Positions 49,708-61,345 of a stretch of DNA of 64,000 nt are shown one piece after another. Under the pieces are notes generated by a model that did no database searches, had not been told where the DNA came from, and worked only from the letters and a program-made list of their open reading frames with translations. The stretch covers positions 94,788,707 through 94,852,706 of the forward strand of contig CP136067.1 in NCBI GenBank assembly GCA_032622095.1. The letters are read 5' to 3'. This stretch comes from Siphonodentalium dalli. Lineage: Eukaryota; Mollusca; Scaphopoda; Gadilida; Siphonodentaliidae. Position numbers and translations under genes: made by a program. Positions within the stretch are counted from its first letter, which is position 1. Each line of letters opens with the position of its first letter.

Positions 49708-49778
49708 GTATGTAATTGTTTACAATCATAATTTGTTTGGGATTTTGACCCAACAGTTCATTTCTGGTTTCAAACATA

Positions 49779-49873
49779 ATGGACACAAACGCTCTTTGTT
49801 TTAACCTATCACGACATATTGACGAGGAACGCTCATTTCGAAAGACTCACAAGCACGGGAAATCGTTGAAACC
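49779..49873 (+). CDS. Weak candidate exon
   Basis: ATG frame MDTNALCFNLSRHIDEERSF then RKTHKHGKSLK, ending at a good donor ACC|GTAAGT. It is not repeat sequence. No family recognised and no partner exon seen; it might be an alternative first exon to 49671-49707. Confidence 0.2.
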
Positions 49874-50530
49874 GTAAGTGGGTGAGAAAACTCAATCCTG
49901 TAATAATTTATATATAGTTAGTGTTATTTCTCATAATCCATGCGATTGCACTGCATGGGTTTCAACGGTTCCTGCAGTTTTGGATTTAGATTTTAGGATT
50001 TTGACTCCGGCTCTTTTTTTAGCAGGCCAGTAAAGTTGTATACGTTTGTCTGGTTTTCTGATCGTTACACGCGGGGGTTTAAGAATATTGTTTTTAAATA
50101 TGTTATTATAAACTTAAGAACTTACCTGCAATATGCTGCATATATGAACCCTGTAGTGCAGTCAAAATATGGCCTAACATGGACACCATTTCGATGATGT
50201 GCGGGGATCTTTTTCACACAACATATTAAAAATCCTCTGTACGCAAAATATGAAAACTGACATCGTTTCTCGCAGTACCCATGCATGTGAGTTTTAGGTG
50301 GATTCTGTTTATGGTTAGGGGTAAAAAAAAAAAACGCACCAACATGACGTATGCATGTTTGGAGAGTGGGGCAATGTCATATATCACAATCATGGGAATG
50401 AATTGTTAATTGTATCTGAATCGTTATATAGGGCATGAAGCTGACATAATTTTGCTATAGCGATCACAGGGGTAAAAAAGTCACAGAATGCAAAACATTC
50501 GAAAGTATGGTCGTGGTACGCGAAATTATG

Positions 50531-51108
50531 GGTTAACTCAGGGGGGGGGGGGTGAAAAAAAAAATTCCGGCACGTATGCCGGGGGTGGGTGGGTGGTCAA
50601 AGCCACCAACAAGCAATTTTTTCCGCAACTAAAAAAAAAACCTGCTTGTTTTTTAGTGTTTTGGCAATGAGTTGGGCTTCAAACCCACTTTGAATGAGAG
50701 AAATAATGTAATTCTAACTGTAAACTGACTGCAGGCAGTTATCGTGTTGTATTTTGTTGCAAATTTTGAAATCCAAGATGGCCACTGGCAGCCATGTTTT
50801 TTTGGCCGAATGACCTCAAAATGACTCATTCCTATTTACATGTCCATGTTAACATCCATGATAAATAGTATGCACAGAAATTCATATACAGCTGTTTACA
50901 GTGAATTTTCCCCCGCAAATCTCTGTTTTAGTGTTAAAAGGGGGGGGGGGTGTGGGTGTCAAAAAATGGTTGGAAAAAACTGCCGAAAACGGAAAAAAAT
51001 TTGGCGGTGGGGGTGGGTGGGTACAAAAAATGATCGAAAGGGAAAAAATGCCATACGTGCCTGAAATTTTTTCCCGACCCCCCCCCCCCCCCCCCCCCCT
51101 GGTTAACT
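50531..51108. mobile_element. Fold-back element with poly-G/poly-C termini and duplicated target
   Basis: GGTTAACT at 50531-50538 and again at 51101-51108 flank an element that starts CAGGGGGGG and ends in 22 C then T. Inside each end, CCGGCACGTATGCC and CCATACGTGCCTGAAATT are inverted. The interior carries further G-rich tracts (GGGGGTGGGTGGGTGGTC near 50581, GTGGGGGTGGGTGGGTAC near 51006). CAGGGG termini and an 8-bp duplication fit hAT. Open frames on both strands are artefacts of base composition. Confidence 0.75.
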
Positions 51109-51272
51109 CGGAAATTTTTTGCTAAGAAACCGATTTTGATGTCAAAAGACACAGGAGAATCTTCGGTATAACATAATCTAAAATCCGCTTTAGGGAAACA
51201 GATGGCGTTCAATGTGGTTGTCTATATTACATAAGTTCTTGAAATAAACTCCGAGCCATGCCACGAAAGCAA

Positions 51273-51620
51273 CATATTGTATAACCACCTAGGAGTGAAA
51301 ATACTTATTGGTTGTATACAAGTCTCATGTTAAATAGCTATAAAGGTATATTAAAATAGTTCCATTTGAAGGATTTATAGGTCATTGCAATACAAGTCAA
51401 CACAAAGATTTACGTCTTTAAAAGTTCGTTTTTTTTGCTTAGAATACAGTGCAATACACACAACAGTCGGATCAAAAATAATAATTTCGGGCATGCAGCA
51501 CACGAAGTAATATTCCGACCACACAATACGTGGTAGTTTCATTCGGCATGATGATTAATTATTTAATATAACGCAGAAACTGTAAAGATACACTAATCTC
51601 TTTAATAGATTATAGGACCC
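51273..51620. repeat. Dispersed duplication, copy 1 (partner 60331-60637)
   Basis: GTATAACCACCTAGGAGTGA, AAATACTTATTGGTTGTATA, GTCTCATGTTAAATAGCTA, GAAGGATTTATAGGTCATTG and AATCTCTTTAATAGATTAT recur in order at the partner. No coding seen. Confidence 0.8.
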
Positions 51621-51714
51621 AATCCCACCATATCATATAGTCGGCACATCGTACAATTTATGAAAGACCAATTTACGTGCTGATACCAAACCGATTTCGT
51701 AGTAGACACTCATG

Positions 51715-52215
51715 CATGGCCATATAGACAGTCAATATATACAAATGCACCCACAATGACCATACATTCACTCCGCTCCAAGTATACATATAATACTCAC
51801 AAATGGCCATACATTCCTTCCATATATACCAATACCCCACATACATGGTCATTCGTACGCTCCAGCCTTGCATATGCAGCTCACATGTCAATTCAGCTAC
51901 TCGCTGTATACCCGCACACCACCCATTACCATACAGCTACTCCCTGTATAATCATACCCACACCAGTGACAATACAGCCACAGCCACATCACATCGATGA
52001 CCACAAGGGCACTCCAGACATGCATATACACTTCAACAACCATGACCGTACAGTAATTCCATGTACATCTATGCAAATGATCCATGATAACCACTCCCTA
52101 TATATCCATACATCCCACTCAGTATTATACAGCCAACTCATGTATTCATATAAACCCACCCATGGCAATACAGCCATCCAATTTACACATGTATATCCCA
52201 CCCATGTTCATTGTC
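51715..52215. repeat. Degenerate tandem repeat, about 45-50-bp unit
   Basis: Roughly ten diverged units built on CCATGGCCATACAGCCACTC and a following ATATACATACCCACC. The 158-residue plus-strand frame (51756-52232), rich in His, Thr and Tyr, is a repeat translation and I do not call it as a gene. Confidence 0.75.
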
Positions 52216-52224
52216 ACTCCAAAT

Positions 52225-52885
52225 ATACATAAACAACACACATACAAGAAAACCATAATCATAAATGGTAACGCCCTCAAGATCATATTATTAGCCATAA
52301 ATATAAATTATAATATAAAATATATTGGTTACATGAATGCACCGCCTCAGAATTCCGTTAAAACAACTATTAAATCCTTCAAATTATTACAAAAAACTAC
52401 GGCTTATTACTGCAGATTTCTCATTCACCACACCAGAAAGCTTCTAAATGCGGATCAAAAATCGGAGACATTGTGTTCCCGCCAAGAGTGCATGGCCCAG
52501 CCATTGTTCATACCGAAACATCGAAAGCAATTAATGCGGTCATAATAGTTACATACTGCAACTATAAGACATCCAGCGAATACACACCCCACGAAAACCC
52601 GAAATGTGTTGTCATGCGAGATATCCCATCGCTATAGCTCAATTTGACACGACCATATTAACCTTCCTACAATATCCTAAAACAATAAAGCTTCTCAAAT
52701 CATCGGCATAGTCAACAGAACTTCACGAACTTGGACATCGACACTTTCTAATCGCTCTACATAAGCACGGTCAGACCTATCATCGAATACTGTAACTCTG
52801 CATGGAGCCCACATCACAAATATCATAGCATTGTGTTAGAGAAATATAAAGAAAAGCAACGAAACTAGAAGTTCGTAAAATAAAA
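52225..52885 (+). pseudogene. Decayed LINE reverse transcriptase, C-terminal part
   Basis: Several frames carry RT-thumb-like pieces: IIINGNALKI...NIKYIGYM near 52250-52340, NKASQIIGIVNRTSRTW near 52685-52735, and STVRPIIEYCNSAWSPHHKY near 52760-52820. The last is the canonical 'VRP.IEYC...W.P' signature of jockey/CR1-type LINEs. Frame changes and stops separate them, so the copy is dead. Upstream RT motifs are absent. Confidence 0.75.
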
Positions 52886-53559
52886 ACTACGGATGTTTAG
52901 GGTTAAAATATAATCGTTACAATATTATCTGATGACTCTTTAAAAAGCCAGAATTGTATAATTTGTAGCTATACGATATATGTATATTCGATAAGATGAT
53001 TCGGTTTCATTGTCGCGTAACGGTCTACTCGAGTGGGAACGAGTCATAAAGTCTGTAAGATAAACATGATTATAGCAAATCGTTGATACGTCGTAGCGTT
53101 TCGTCCTGCATGTGTGGTCTAAATACAACTCCAAGCATGTTAATACTAAACGAATATCCGGTTAGCTGCATGCATACGAAGGACAGCATTCACGTGCCTG
53201 TGATCAATAGTCCAGGCACATTAGGTTTCACTAGTGCAAAAAATCCGGGAAAGCTGAATTTTTCAGGGATTAATAAGAACATGTTTATGAACAAATTGGC
53301 AAAAGTCCCCTAGAATCCGAGTTGAGCTTTTTGAGATATCATGATGTTTCGTAATGGGGCAAATTCTGACGAAATTCCATTAGACCATATGCGACTCCAG
53401 TCATATGTAGGCTAATTTGTGGACTCAATCTTCACACATACCCGTCCATCAAGGAGCAGGTGTCGATAGATATGCGTAATTGATGCTAGAGCTTACTAAC
53501 AGTCGATATTCCATAATTGTGATGACATTTATTGGCGAAGAGAACATATAAATCGCATG
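52886..53559. other. Unassigned sequence between LINE fragments
   Basis: No domain recognised in any frame, including the 76-residue frame at 53083-53313. Confidence 0.4.
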
Positions 53560-55815
53560 GTGATTCAAAATTTTCCTAACAAAAGAGGGCGAGTAAAGAT
53601 ATTCAGACGACAACGAGCTAAAATATGAACCATTATACTAGAACAGTGGTTAGTTCAGAACAGAAAAGTGATGAGATATATCGAACCATCACCATCCTTA
53701 AGATTTTATAGCCGGAAACATAACACTACCCCCTAAAACGTACGCCATGGATTTGAGTGTCTGAAATCGGGTTGTGAAAAAGAGATAACGGAATTGGAAT
53801 TTACACAGGATGAGATAATTTCGGCATTAAAATCTCTCAAACTGAATAAAGCCCACATAATTGTCACGACGGAATAAGTGCGAAAATGTTAAATTCAACT
53901 GATGACTCAATCGCATATCCACTGTCAATAATTTTCAATAAATCCTTCAACAACGCAAAATTTCCATCTACCTGGAAAAAGGCTAACGTAGTCCCAATTT
54001 TCAAAAAAGATGACCCAGCCGACACAAAAGACTATCGACCTATCTCCCTTCTTCCTTGTCTTGGGAAAGTGTTTGAATAAGTCCGTTCTTTGACGACAAT
54101 AAATTACTTTATTCCAACCAATCGGGTTTCATAACTGGTCACAGCACATCTCACCAACTCATAGACCTCTACAATCACCTGTGTCAATCTCTCGATAAAG
54201 GACTATATACATGCTCTGTTTACTGTGATATTTCTAAAGCCTTCGAGAGAGTTTGGTACAGGGGACTGTTACATAAGCTATATAATTATGGAGTTCGCGG
54301 GAGAACTTTGAGATGGATAGAGGACTACCTTCGTAAACGACAACAAAGAGTGTTAGTAAATAACAACTTTTCTGAATATGAGATCATCCCAGCTGGTGTA
54401 CAACATGGCTAGATTTTAGGACCTCTTCTCTTCCTTGTCTATATCAACGACTTACCAGACAATATACTTTCTTGTACGAGAATGTACGCCGACGACAGAT
54501 GTCTTACAAATAGTCACTATGACCTAAATGAATTAGGCCGCGTCATGAATAGTGACCTCCAAAGCATAGCACAATTGTCTGAAAATTGGTTAGTAAACTT
54601 CAATCATTCTAAAACAATAAGTATTTCATATGAACTAACAGGAACCTCTGGGGCAGCTCCCGACTTAACCTTTAAACAGGATCCAGTCTCACTTGTTGAA
54701 ACACATAAATACCTCGGTCTGGAACTCCAAGCCAACTTAAATTGGAATAATCATGCACCTATAAATGGAATAAAAAACAGAATAGCCTCACGCTTAGCAC
54801 AGCTCTGAAGATATAAGTATCAGCTTGACCGAATATCGCTTGAAAGTATTTATAAAACTTTTATCTTATCACTATTTGATTACTCCGATGTAGTCTGGGT
54901 TTGCGCCCCCAATTACCTCACCGAGAAACTCTACCGATTACATTGCGACGCCGCCCGAACAGTTAGTGGCCTCACACGATCGGTTTCCAATATAAACCTC
55001 CTAAATGAAGTCGGCTGGCCAACACTGAGCAAGAGAAGAGAGATCCATAAACTCCAAGCAGTGTACAAAATAGTAAATGCTGATGCCCCCGAATACCTGC
55101 AGAATCTTCTTGCACCTAGATCATCAGAAGTCTCTGGATATAACTTTAGAAAACCGGGAAAATTCTACTCATACTTCTGTAACAATATGAACACTATAAA
55201 AAATCATTCTTCCCCGCTACTTTAAAATCATGGAATGACATACACACAGAAATAACAGATGCCGAAACTATCGCAGACTTCAAATTTTATCTCGAACTAA
55301 TAGATCCTACCGTAAAACCATCATCATACTTATATACAGGCCATAGAGCGCTTAACGTTACCCATGCAGTATAGCCTACGTTCTGATATGTTTCAAAATT
55401 ACATCTCTGACAGCCCCCAATGCCATTGTGGAAATCCATGCGAAGATACTTACCACTACATCTGGGCGTGTCCCCTATTTCACACCGAAAGAATGGAAAT
55501 GTGTAAACAAAACTATACCAAGATGGACTGAAAATTACACATATCAACGATTTACTTTTCGGAATTCCCGATACCTCAAATAGAAGAAACAAAATTCTCT
55601 TCAAAATAGTTCATCGATATATAACAGCGACAAGACGATTCGAAGTCGGATAGATCAAACGCATTTCAGAATAGCCACAAAAAGCAAATTAGTCGCGACA
55701 TCGGTGTTGGCACCTCCCACCCCAAACCCCAAACCCACTCATTGTAAATGTAAATATGTTTAACCTATATATGATTTTGACTCTTTTCTTCGCCATTTTG
55801 TATGAATAAAATTAT
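53560..55815 (+). pseudogene. Decayed jockey/CR1-like LINE: reverse transcriptase and C-terminal Cys-rich segment
   Basis: ORF2-type polyprotein in pieces. Order: ELEFTQDEIISALKSLKLNK (53795-53853); after a frameshift DGISAKML; TWKKANVVPIFKKDDP and DYRPISLLPCLGKVFE (53960-54079); a short deletion; NQSGFITGHSTSHQLIDLYN; CDISKAFERVWYRGLL (motif A); QHG-stop-ILGPLLFLVYIND (motif B, in-frame TAG at 54410); MYADDRCL (catalytic motif C, 54482-54505); HKYLGLELQANLNW; TGA at 54806; then thumb FDYSDVVWVCAPNY. Near 55415 CHCGNPCEDTYHYIWACPL is the Cys/His end of such LINEs. AATAAAATTATT at about 55806 may be the tail. No endonuclease domain is seen. It cannot make protein. Confidence 0.92.
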
Positions 55816-56103
55816 TGTAAACATGGAGAGGGGCTAAGTAAGTTTTTGTAACTTGTCCCCAATCCCTTTTGTATTATATCGATATACAAATAAAATATGT
55901 TTAAAGTAAAGTGTAATTCGAAGAGGTCTCTTTGATGCTGGCTCCAGATTTCAAGCATTTGTAGATTTGAAATTAAAACAAATACTTCTACATTATTCGT
56001 CTCCACAACTTGGGGAATGGGTGTCCAACTTCGAATTTGCTTTAATGGCTCCAGAATTATAGATTTGAAATTAAAACAGATATTGTACATTATTCTTCTC
56101 CAC

Positions 56104-56362
56104 AAGCAAGCCTGAGTTTAGTGTGCCTGTCAGTTGCAGAATGAGGTCCACAGAGGGTGAATTTAGTGATGCTATCCCGCATAGCGGGCTATCATCACCA
56201 CATTCACCCTCTAGGGACCTCATTCTCATCGCCTTATCTGCTATGGGGACAGGCTCAGATTGAGGTTACCATAATTTTATGGTGACTATTGTGATGAACA
56301 CCCATTGGGAACCTCGATTATGCAAGTGCCAATTTGGGATATGGAGAAACTAAACTAAAAAA
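56104..56362. mobile_element. Family C MITE, right end truncated
   Basis: CAAGCAAGCCTGAGTTTAGT, first hairpin with several mutations, then TTGGGATATGGAGAAACTAA. The second hairpin and terminus are missing. Confidence 0.85.
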
Positions 56363-56380
56363 GAACTATAATCTATGTTA

Positions 56381-57036
56381 TCGGTGACTCGAAAATTAAG
56401 TGGGCTTTAAGTTTAAACCATTAATGGATATGTCTGTTACTGACTATTTATTTATGGACAATTGCTTTCATCTGACGACAATTTTATTTCATTTATAACG
56501 CTAATGTGCAAAATCAAGAAAGACACTGACGTTTGCTTACATGGGGAATGGTGAGGACTATATCATGTGAACAAGAAACAAGAACAATAGTCTAATTGAC
56601 CAGCATGGTATAAACAATGGTATAAGGCATTGGTTTCATTATTTATCATTTAGACGTTGAACTTAAAGAAGCATAATCCGAATTAACGCTCCCAAATTAC
56701 TATTTCTTTGGCTTCGGGGGTACAAAATATTTGATTCGATTCGAGGAATGCACCCAAAGCTCAGAGTGATCACATATCGATTTTGAAATTCGTTGTTTCT
56801 CGAGATATGCACGTATTTGTGGCCAGGAAAAAAAATCGCCAAGGCGTCGGTCTCGGACAAAATTGGGGATGAAGATGGATAACTCTAAAATCAAGTGACA
56901 ATAATGCCAATTTTTTTGATAATCAAGTGATAATACGGCCATATTTCGTTGGACAACATCACACGGCACACTCGTTTTGACGATTCTACGACCAATTTCA
57001 TGATTCTGCGGCTTGACAACCACGGTGCTACGACAA
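56381..57036. repeat. 656-bp direct duplication, copy 1 (partner 61346-62001)
   Basis: TCGGTGACTCGAAAATTAAG to ACCACGGTGCTACGACAA, very close to its partner 5 kb away. It contains a family B-like module from about 56645 (TAATCCGAATTAACGCTCCC, ATTCGAGGAATGCACCC) with a missing right end. The open frames inside are repeat shadows. Confidence 0.92.
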
Positions 57037-57720
57037 GAAAATGGTCGCATTGGTGATGTTACCAAGAAATCACTTGGTGTACCAACGTTTGTTGAACTGA
57101 ATGCAAGAGCTCATCAACGTAACATTCCTCTGGATGTTCATCGCGTTGAACATTTCACCCTTTTGTTGATGGCATTTGTACTTTCTTGAACCATACCACC
57201 CAGCGTGAGTTTGACATATCAACCAACTATCAAAGGTATCGCCCTTAAGACTACACCCCAGTCTTGGTGGGGCTTATACAGCAGTAGCCAATGGCATACT
57301 CCTGGTCCAGTTGTTTAAGAACGGCTTCCAAACGGATGGGAACATACAATCTTAGCATACAAGGAAAGCAAAGCCACACATGAGATCCTGTCTGAATCTA
57401 AAACATAACAAAATAAGGGGCGGTGCAGTCATGGTCCAATTTCATTTACACTATCATGACACATACCCACAAACTAGCACCGTGTGTATTGTTATCATCT
57501 GCTTGGATCTGTTCGCTGAGACGACTGTTGGACGCCAACAAGCTTGTTCTTATGATCATGTTCAAGGAGTTTGGGTATATTATGCATTATGGTCTTCTAC
57601 GCCTTAGCAGAAATGCATCCGTCAAATGTCGGGCTTTCAACATTCGAAGCCATATACAGAAGTTGTCCGGGTACGTCAGTGCATTAGATGAGTATGTGAA
57701 TTGATGAATCATATATTGTG
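57037..57720 (+). other. Unassigned stretch with protein-like open frames
   Basis: VTKKSLGVPTFVELNARAHQ then RNIPLDVHRVEHFTLLLMAF (about 57056-57175), and further on LVLMIMFKEFGYIMHYGLLR (about 57540-57600), look protein-like but are in different frames with stops between. Possibly a decayed pseudogene or transposase; no family recognised. Confidence 0.25.
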
Positions 57721-58369
57721 AAGTGGCTGTTTGGGAAGATTACCGGGTGTACACGTTGTTATCCCCATTAGGTCACCAAAGCTGACCATACGCAGATAGA
57801 TAGGTCCTTCTGAAAGCTAGTATACGCATCGACCGAATACCTTTATAGTGTATCGCACAAGATGACGCATATATACCCCATATGTAGCATATGAATTATA
57901 CCATAAGCTATACCACGAATAAAGCTCGCTAAGAATTCCAAGCTTTCGAAACAAACACGTGAGCTGGACACCGGCATATGCATGCATTGTTTGAAACATT
58001 CCGATTAGTGGCACACTCCTACAAAGAAGAGTAGTGAACTGTTGTTGTGAGTGGGATAGATTAATCCGACGAAGAGACGGAAACGAGTCTAGATAATACT
58101 GAATGTGGCAATTCAGAATAAGCTCAGGTACTGTTGTTTTGATTCTTGGAAGTCATAATATGACTATTCGGCGCACCTATATACGGTTACGGCCAGTATG
58201 AGCCCTTAGTGGAGAATGGATTTTGAAATGCCACATTGCGATTGTGGGTTTTCATCCTTCCAAAAGGCTACGACTTACATTGGAACTAATAGATGGCTTA
58301 TATTATGTACCGTTTTGTTTATACAAATCAATATTATGACAAAAAGTTGAAATTAGTATGTGATAATAT
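57721..58369. other. Unassigned sequence
   Basis: Nothing supported. Confidence 0.4.
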
Positions 58370-59455
58370 CGGCTTCTTTACAATTTCTGCCCGCCAGTTT
58401 GGCCGCCATATTGACTGTGAGTATCACTTGCCAAACCCTAATGAATAATTCATACATATCAACATGTAATGGTGGGTAGAAATCGCGAAACAATAACGCC
58501 CATCCTAAGAAAGTAAAGGAATGTAGGCGTGTTTTTAAATTTCGGTCGCCATTTTGGCCGCCATCTTCGATTTGGAAAACCATTTCTTGCATGAGATGTA
58601 AGGTAATTACTTCACCTCAATATTTCCAACTCAACTGTACGCATGGATGAAGTTGTCTCGACAATAATGCCCAATGATGTGAATATGAGGGAATTTCGGT
58701 GATTATTCAAAATCTGTCCGCCATTGTGGGCGCCATTTTGGATTTGGGGGACTTTTATTTGGATATGGTACAAGGAAAGTTCTTCGCCTAAGTGTTCCCA
58801 ACTTACAATAGTAAGCAGGTGTGGAGTTGTCGTGGCAATAATGCTCACTGATGTTAAAATCAGCGATTTTCTGGTGGCCATTTTGGCCGCCATCTTGGAT
58901 TTGGGTAAATATTCCTCAACTCAGGTATAAGAGGAATCCTAGCTCGAGTATCTCCTGCAAATATATATGCATGGGTGTTGTTATAATAGCAATAACATTC
59001 ATTGATTCGAAACATAACATCGCGTTATTAACGGAGATTCGGCTTTGACCTATGATACCGGCATTTGGGAAAACGTGATATCGGACAAAAATATCCCGCA
59101 ATGAATGCATATTATGATCCCCATGTGTTCGCCAATGACTCCTCTATATGATAAATGTATAACATGACGCAAGAATTCTAACATTTTCCCACAGAGACAA
59201 ACGAAAGGTGGTAACATGTAAGAAAAATAGCATATTTTCACATTTCGGCGGCCATCTTGGCCGCCATATTGTATTCTGGTGTCGGATTTTTGGCTAATTT
59301 GTAAGGGTTGTATATTAGCATAACGAATCGAGCGGAAAACAAGACCGCATGTGCTATCATCTTTACTATAATGGCGATCAAAGAGACCTGGTGCATTAAC
59401 AAAAATGGCCGCCATGATGGACGCCATCTTGTCTGGAGTCTCTGCGGCCACTTTA
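58370..59455. repeat. Degenerate array around CGCCATTTTGGCCGCCATCT
   Basis: The motif GCCATNTTGGCCGCCATNTT occurs, diverged, near 58400, 58545, 58720, 58875, 59250 and 59400. Spacing is about 150-175 bp or twice that. Text between is AT-rich and poorly conserved, with AATAATGCCCA(T/C)TGATGT-like pieces shared by neighbours. Open frames here on both strands are not supported. Confidence 0.75.
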
Positions 59456-60330
59456 TTTTCTTGTTAACAAGTGAAAAAAATTAGAGGAGACATTAAGGAA
59501 GAAAATTAGCTGGGTGAAGTTAAGTCCTGGGGGGGGGGTGCAGAGGTCGACCAATATCTCCTGGACTCTATAGTATGGCTGTTAACCTCATAATGTCTCA
59601 TATGCTAATGCATTATACTCATGAGTTGGTAAATATCTTCTCAAACCAAGATTTTCAAACAACTTGATTGAACTGACAGCCGTTTACAGAAGGCATTCAG
59701 GCATTAAAACAAAGATAAAACCAATGTGTGGAGAAAACAACTCTGAAAGCTTCGAATGCTCTTGCCTGCATACATGTAGAACACCAAACATACAATTGAT
59801 ACATTATATGCATATATAAACATGATCAATAAGCATCCTACGCGATTAGTTCCAATTCGTAATAATTTGATTCCAGCAAATCACTGCATGAATTCCAAAA
59901 TTAAGAAAATTCCTAGAAAAATCGACATAATAAAATATATACACTTCGGTCGTTTATCAGTCGAACATATTGTAACTGTTACTTATAATATATGATGACA
60001 CTCATGGTAAAAACGTCTCAAACGTTCTGCTTTGTATACACGACCTTGGTAACGGCAAAGACATATACTTGAGTTCCATTTATTTGAAATATCCGCATGT
60101 TCTTTTAATTAAAATTAAAATTTGATACGTGCACCTTGCGAGACCAGACCGGCTAAAGTGACCAGAACATTAGCTCACACAGTAAGCGCGACCACGACTT
60201 ACACTCATTAACACTAATCATCTGACTTTAGCATGTGATCGACAATGAACAACGACTCAGTTGTACGCATACGTTACGCTTCAGACAAAAGTTTTGTACT
60301 ATATATACTGCGAAACGTCAAAAACAAAAT
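59456..60330. other. Unassigned sequence
   Basis: Contains a GGGGGGGGG run near 59530; otherwise nothing recognised. Confidence 0.4.
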
Positions 60331-60637
60331 TATTGTATAACCATCTAGGAGTGAAAATACTTATTGGTTATATACAAGTCTCCTGTTAAATAGCTACATG
60401 TATAATGGTACATTAAAATATAGTTCAATCTGAAGGATTTCTAGTCATTGATTTCTAGGTCATTGATTTCTAGGTCATTGCAACACAAAAACAGAAATGC
60501 ACACACTTGCAGCATAAATACTAATTACAATTCTGGAATGTTCAACACTCTCCATGATAATAAACCATGTACTATTTATGTCGCAATGCTTATCATACTG
60601 AAAAGATACATTCATCTCTTCAATAGATTATGATTAT
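60331..60637. repeat. Dispersed duplication, copy 2 (partner 51273-51620)
   Basis: GTATAACCATCTAGGAGTGA onward, diverged by substitutions and small indels. It adds a local triplication of TCATTGATTTCTAGG near 60445-60475. Confidence 0.8.
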
Positions 60638-61345
60638 GATACCACGCAATGCACAATATTCGTTTTCAGTATCTTGTTGAAAATGTCTTGCCAATACCAC
60701 CCACATACTTGTGCTAAATATCATAGATATATCTCATACTGTTCTATATATCAGTGGATTTTGAAAGGTTTTATGCTGTAGATATCAAAATAAATTATGA
60801 TGATCGGTCATGTTCGTGATACTGCTCAAAGCACATGTATTTCTGCTTCTAGAAAAGGCCACATAATCAATACATCCCAATTAAATCCCATTGAGCTGTT
60901 TAATTACACATATACCACACAATTCAAGATAAACAGTGCGAATAAAATTGCCTTATTTTACTACGGTGACATCGGTTACTTTTCCCAGTTCCTTATTCCT
61001 TATTCGGAAACAGTCAATCTTGACCAAATAAACGGTGCGTGTTTTTTTTTTAGTTACCAACGTGTTTTTGTCACCAAGATTGTAGTAAAATGGGTATTAT
61101 TTTCAATGGAGGGGGAATAACTCTATATCTTAAAGATCGAGTTATTCCTCTGTAGTTTGAATTATGTTGCATTTTTGGAGCCAAAACGGGGGAATCTTAC
61201 TATGATTTCAGCTGTTTTCTATTTCTCTATGGGCATCTTCTGAGACACAGATGTTTCAAATGGTGATGCATTAGAGTATTTTAATCATATTTATGGCATA
61301 GATTGTTATTAAAACCACATATCAAGTCACTATAAAAACAAATAA
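60638..61345. other. Unassigned sequence
   Basis: The 107-residue frame 60797-61120 is open, but lacks splice signals and recognisable motifs. Not called. Confidence 0.4.

Noticed and set aside
50488..51212. Gly-rich and Pro-rich frames
   Set aside because: Products of poly-G/poly-C tracts in the fold-back element.
51756..52545. 158- and 153-residue frames rich in His, Thr and Tyr
   Set aside because: The first is a degenerate tandem repeat translation. The second mixes that repeat with a decayed LINE fragment; neither has a start or splice context.
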